Assembly: GCA_002309835.1 (NCBI GenBank)
Contig: DBYL01000021.1
Location: forward strand, 275 to 23,983
DNA from: Bacteroidales bacterium UBA1187
GTDB taxonomy: Bacteria; Bacteroidota; Bacteroidia; Bacteroidales; Paludibacteraceae
Reading direction: 5' to 3'
Length of the DNA: 23,709 nt
Every line of letters begins with the position of its first letter. Within the stretch, counting starts at the first letter, position 1. Both the position numbers and the translations under genes were made by a program. Of this stretch, positions 22,433 through 23,709 are shown piece after piece. The notes below the pieces were generated by a model. The model did no database searches and was not told the DNA's origin. It saw only the letters and a list, made by a program, of their open reading frames with translations.

Positions 22433-23709
22433 ATGGCAACATGTAAAAAGGCGACAGCCATTAAACACCTGAAAATCGTAGAGCGTGACCCGTATCTGCA
22501 ACCTTACGAGGGTGCATTGCAGGGACGCTATGACTACGCAGTTAACAAAGAGAAAGAGCTCACAGGCGGTAAATCGCTTGCCGACTGGGCTTCCGGTTAT
22601 CTTTTCTTTGGTTTGCATCATACGGACAAAGGTTGGGTGCTACGTGAGTGGGCCCCGAACGCCACGGCTATTTATATCAAGGGCGATATGAATAACTGGC
22701 AGAAAGACGAAGCTTATCGTCTGCAGTCCATCGGTAATGGTGTGTGGGAAGCGAAACTGCCCGAGGAGGCAATGAAGCACGGCCAGATGTACAAGTTGCT
22801 CGTGGAGTGGCAAGGCGGCTACGGCGAGCGCATCCCGAGTTACGTGCGTCGTGTCGTACAAGACGAGCAGACGAAGATCTTCTCTGCGCAAGTATGGAAC
22901 GAGCCCGAGTACCAGTGGAAGAACAAAGGCAAACGTCTTAAAGAGAAGGGTGGCCTGTATATCTACGAGTGCCACATAGGCATGAGTTCCGAGGAGGAGA
23001 AAGTGAACTCGTACGAGGAGTTCCGTCGTGATGTGCTGCCGCGCATCGCCAAGTTAGGCTATAACTGCGTGCAGATCATGGCTATCCAAGAGCACCCGTA
23101 TTACGGTTCGTTCGGTTATCACGTATCGAATTTCTTCGCTGCCAGCAGTCGTTTTGGTACGCCTAACGAGTTGAAAGCCCTCATCGATGACGCCCACGGT
23201 CGCGGCATGCACGTGATCATGGACCTCGTGCACAGTCATGCGGTGAAGAACGAGTTGGAAGGTCTGGGTAACTTCGATGGCACGGGTTATCAGTATTTCC
23301 ATGACGGTGGTCGCCGCGAGCACCCGGCTTGGGACAGTCTGTGCTTCAACTACGGCAAGAATGAAGTGCTGCATTTCCTGCTCTCGAACTGTAAGTTCTG
23401 GTTGGATGAGTATGACTTCGACGGTTTCCGCTTTGACGGCGTGACGAGTATGATCTACCGCAGTCACGGTCTGGGCGAGGATTTCAACGGCTATCCGAGT
23501 TACTTCAGCGGTAACGAAGACGGCGATGCATTGATGTATCTGACGTTGGCTAACAAAGTGATCCATGAGGTGAAACCCGAGGCAATCACTATTGCCGAGG
23601 AGATGAGTGGTATGCCGGGCTTGGCAGCTTCCATTGAAGACGGCGGTGTAGGATTCGACTATCGTTTAGCGATGGGTATTCCGGATTTCTGGATCAAGTA
23701 TATCAAGGA
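22433..23709 (+). CDS. glgB: Glycogen branching enzyme (GH13), N-terminal part
   Basis: The first 425 codons of a 1,4-alpha-glucan branching enzyme; the frame is open to the right window edge, so the C-terminus is missing. It cuts an alpha-1,4 chain and re-attaches it by an alpha-1,6 bond in glycogen. After a short N-terminal region comes a CBM48-like domain (WVLREWAPNATAIYIKGDMNNW). The GH13 barrel follows with region I MDLVHSHAVKN, the nucleophile Asp335 in DGFRFDGVTSM, and the acid/base Glu389 in ITIAEEMSGMP. The YGSFGYHVSNFFAASSRFG block and overall style match the eukaryote-like (GH13_8) branching enzymes found in Bacteroidota. The start ATG at 22433 is the first in frame after the YhcH stop. 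A GT3 glycogen synthase lies at the far left of the window, so the two are not co-transcribed. Confidence 0.96.
   Translation, partial: MATCKKATAIKHLKIVERDPYLQPYEGALQGRYDYAVNKEKELTGGKSLADWASGYLFFGLHHTDKGWVLREWAPNATAIYIKGDMNNWQKDEAYRLQSIGNGVWEAKLPEEAMKHGQMYKLLVEWQGGYGERIPSYVRRVVQDEQTKIFSAQVWNEPEYQWKNKGKRLKEKGGLYIYECHIGMSSEEEKVNSYEEFRRDVLPRIAKLGYNCVQIMAIQEHPYYGSFGYHVSNFFAASSRFGTPNELKALIDDAHGRGMHVIMDLVHSHAVKNELEGLGNFDGTGYQYFHDGGRREHPAWDSLCFNYGKNEVLHFLLSNCKFWLDEYDFDGFRFDGVTSMIYRSHGLGEDFNGYPSYFSGNEDGDALMYLTLANKVIHEVKPEAITIAEEMSGMPGLAASIEDGGVGFDYRLAMGIPDFWIKYIK

Overview
The window looks like a piece of a Bacteroidota chromosome, most likely an uncultured gut-type Bacteroidales. The evidence is a GT3-type glycogen synthase, an M3 and an M13 peptidase that are both predicted lipoproteins, a TonB-dependent receptor, outer-membrane barrel proteins, an OmpA protein with an HDTIY-repeat linker, a GLUG-repeat surface protein with a Bacteroidales-style C-terminal tail, and promoters of the TTTG / TAnnTTTG type. 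No tRNA, rRNA, IS element, prophage or CRISPR array was seen, and coding density is very high.

Region 1 (1-16667, + strand) is one tightly packed block of nine genes with gaps of 4-20 bases or short overlaps. The order is: the 3' end of a glycogen synthase, a secreted C69 dipeptidase, a large GLUG/beta-sandwich surface protein, an OmpA-family barrel protein overlapping it by ATGA, ileS (type 2 isoleucyl-tRNA synthetase), a small lipoprotein, an AsmA-like protein, an M3 oligopeptidase lipoprotein, and a small multi-pass membrane protein of unknown function. The membrane protein carries a heptanucleotide tandem repeat and overlaps the next gene tail to tail.

Region 2 (16633-21718, - strand) reads, in transcription order: an M13 metallopeptidase lipoprotein, an outer-membrane barrel protein coupled to it by TAATG, a TPP (thiamine pyrophosphate) riboswitch, and a TonB-dependent receptor. 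The riboswitch strongly suggests that the receptor imports thiamine or a related compound. The riboswitch fold places the probable AUG inside its closing helix P1, so binding of TPP should hide the start codon.

Region 3 (21719-21942) is a divergent control region. It has back-to-back promoters, each followed by the same hairpin-forming palindrome, plus a third related palindrome and a strong leader hairpin on the M13 side.

Region 4 (21943-23709, + strand) is a YhcH/YjgK/YiaL-family protein followed 34 bases later by the glycogen branching enzyme glgB, which runs off the window.

I did not find a wholly new multi-gene system. The points most worth a second look are the riboswitch with the start codon in P1, the GIHH form of the IleRS signature motif, the palindromic divergent promoter, the frame-breaking 7-nt repeat in the membrane protein gene, and the yhcH-glgB pairing.
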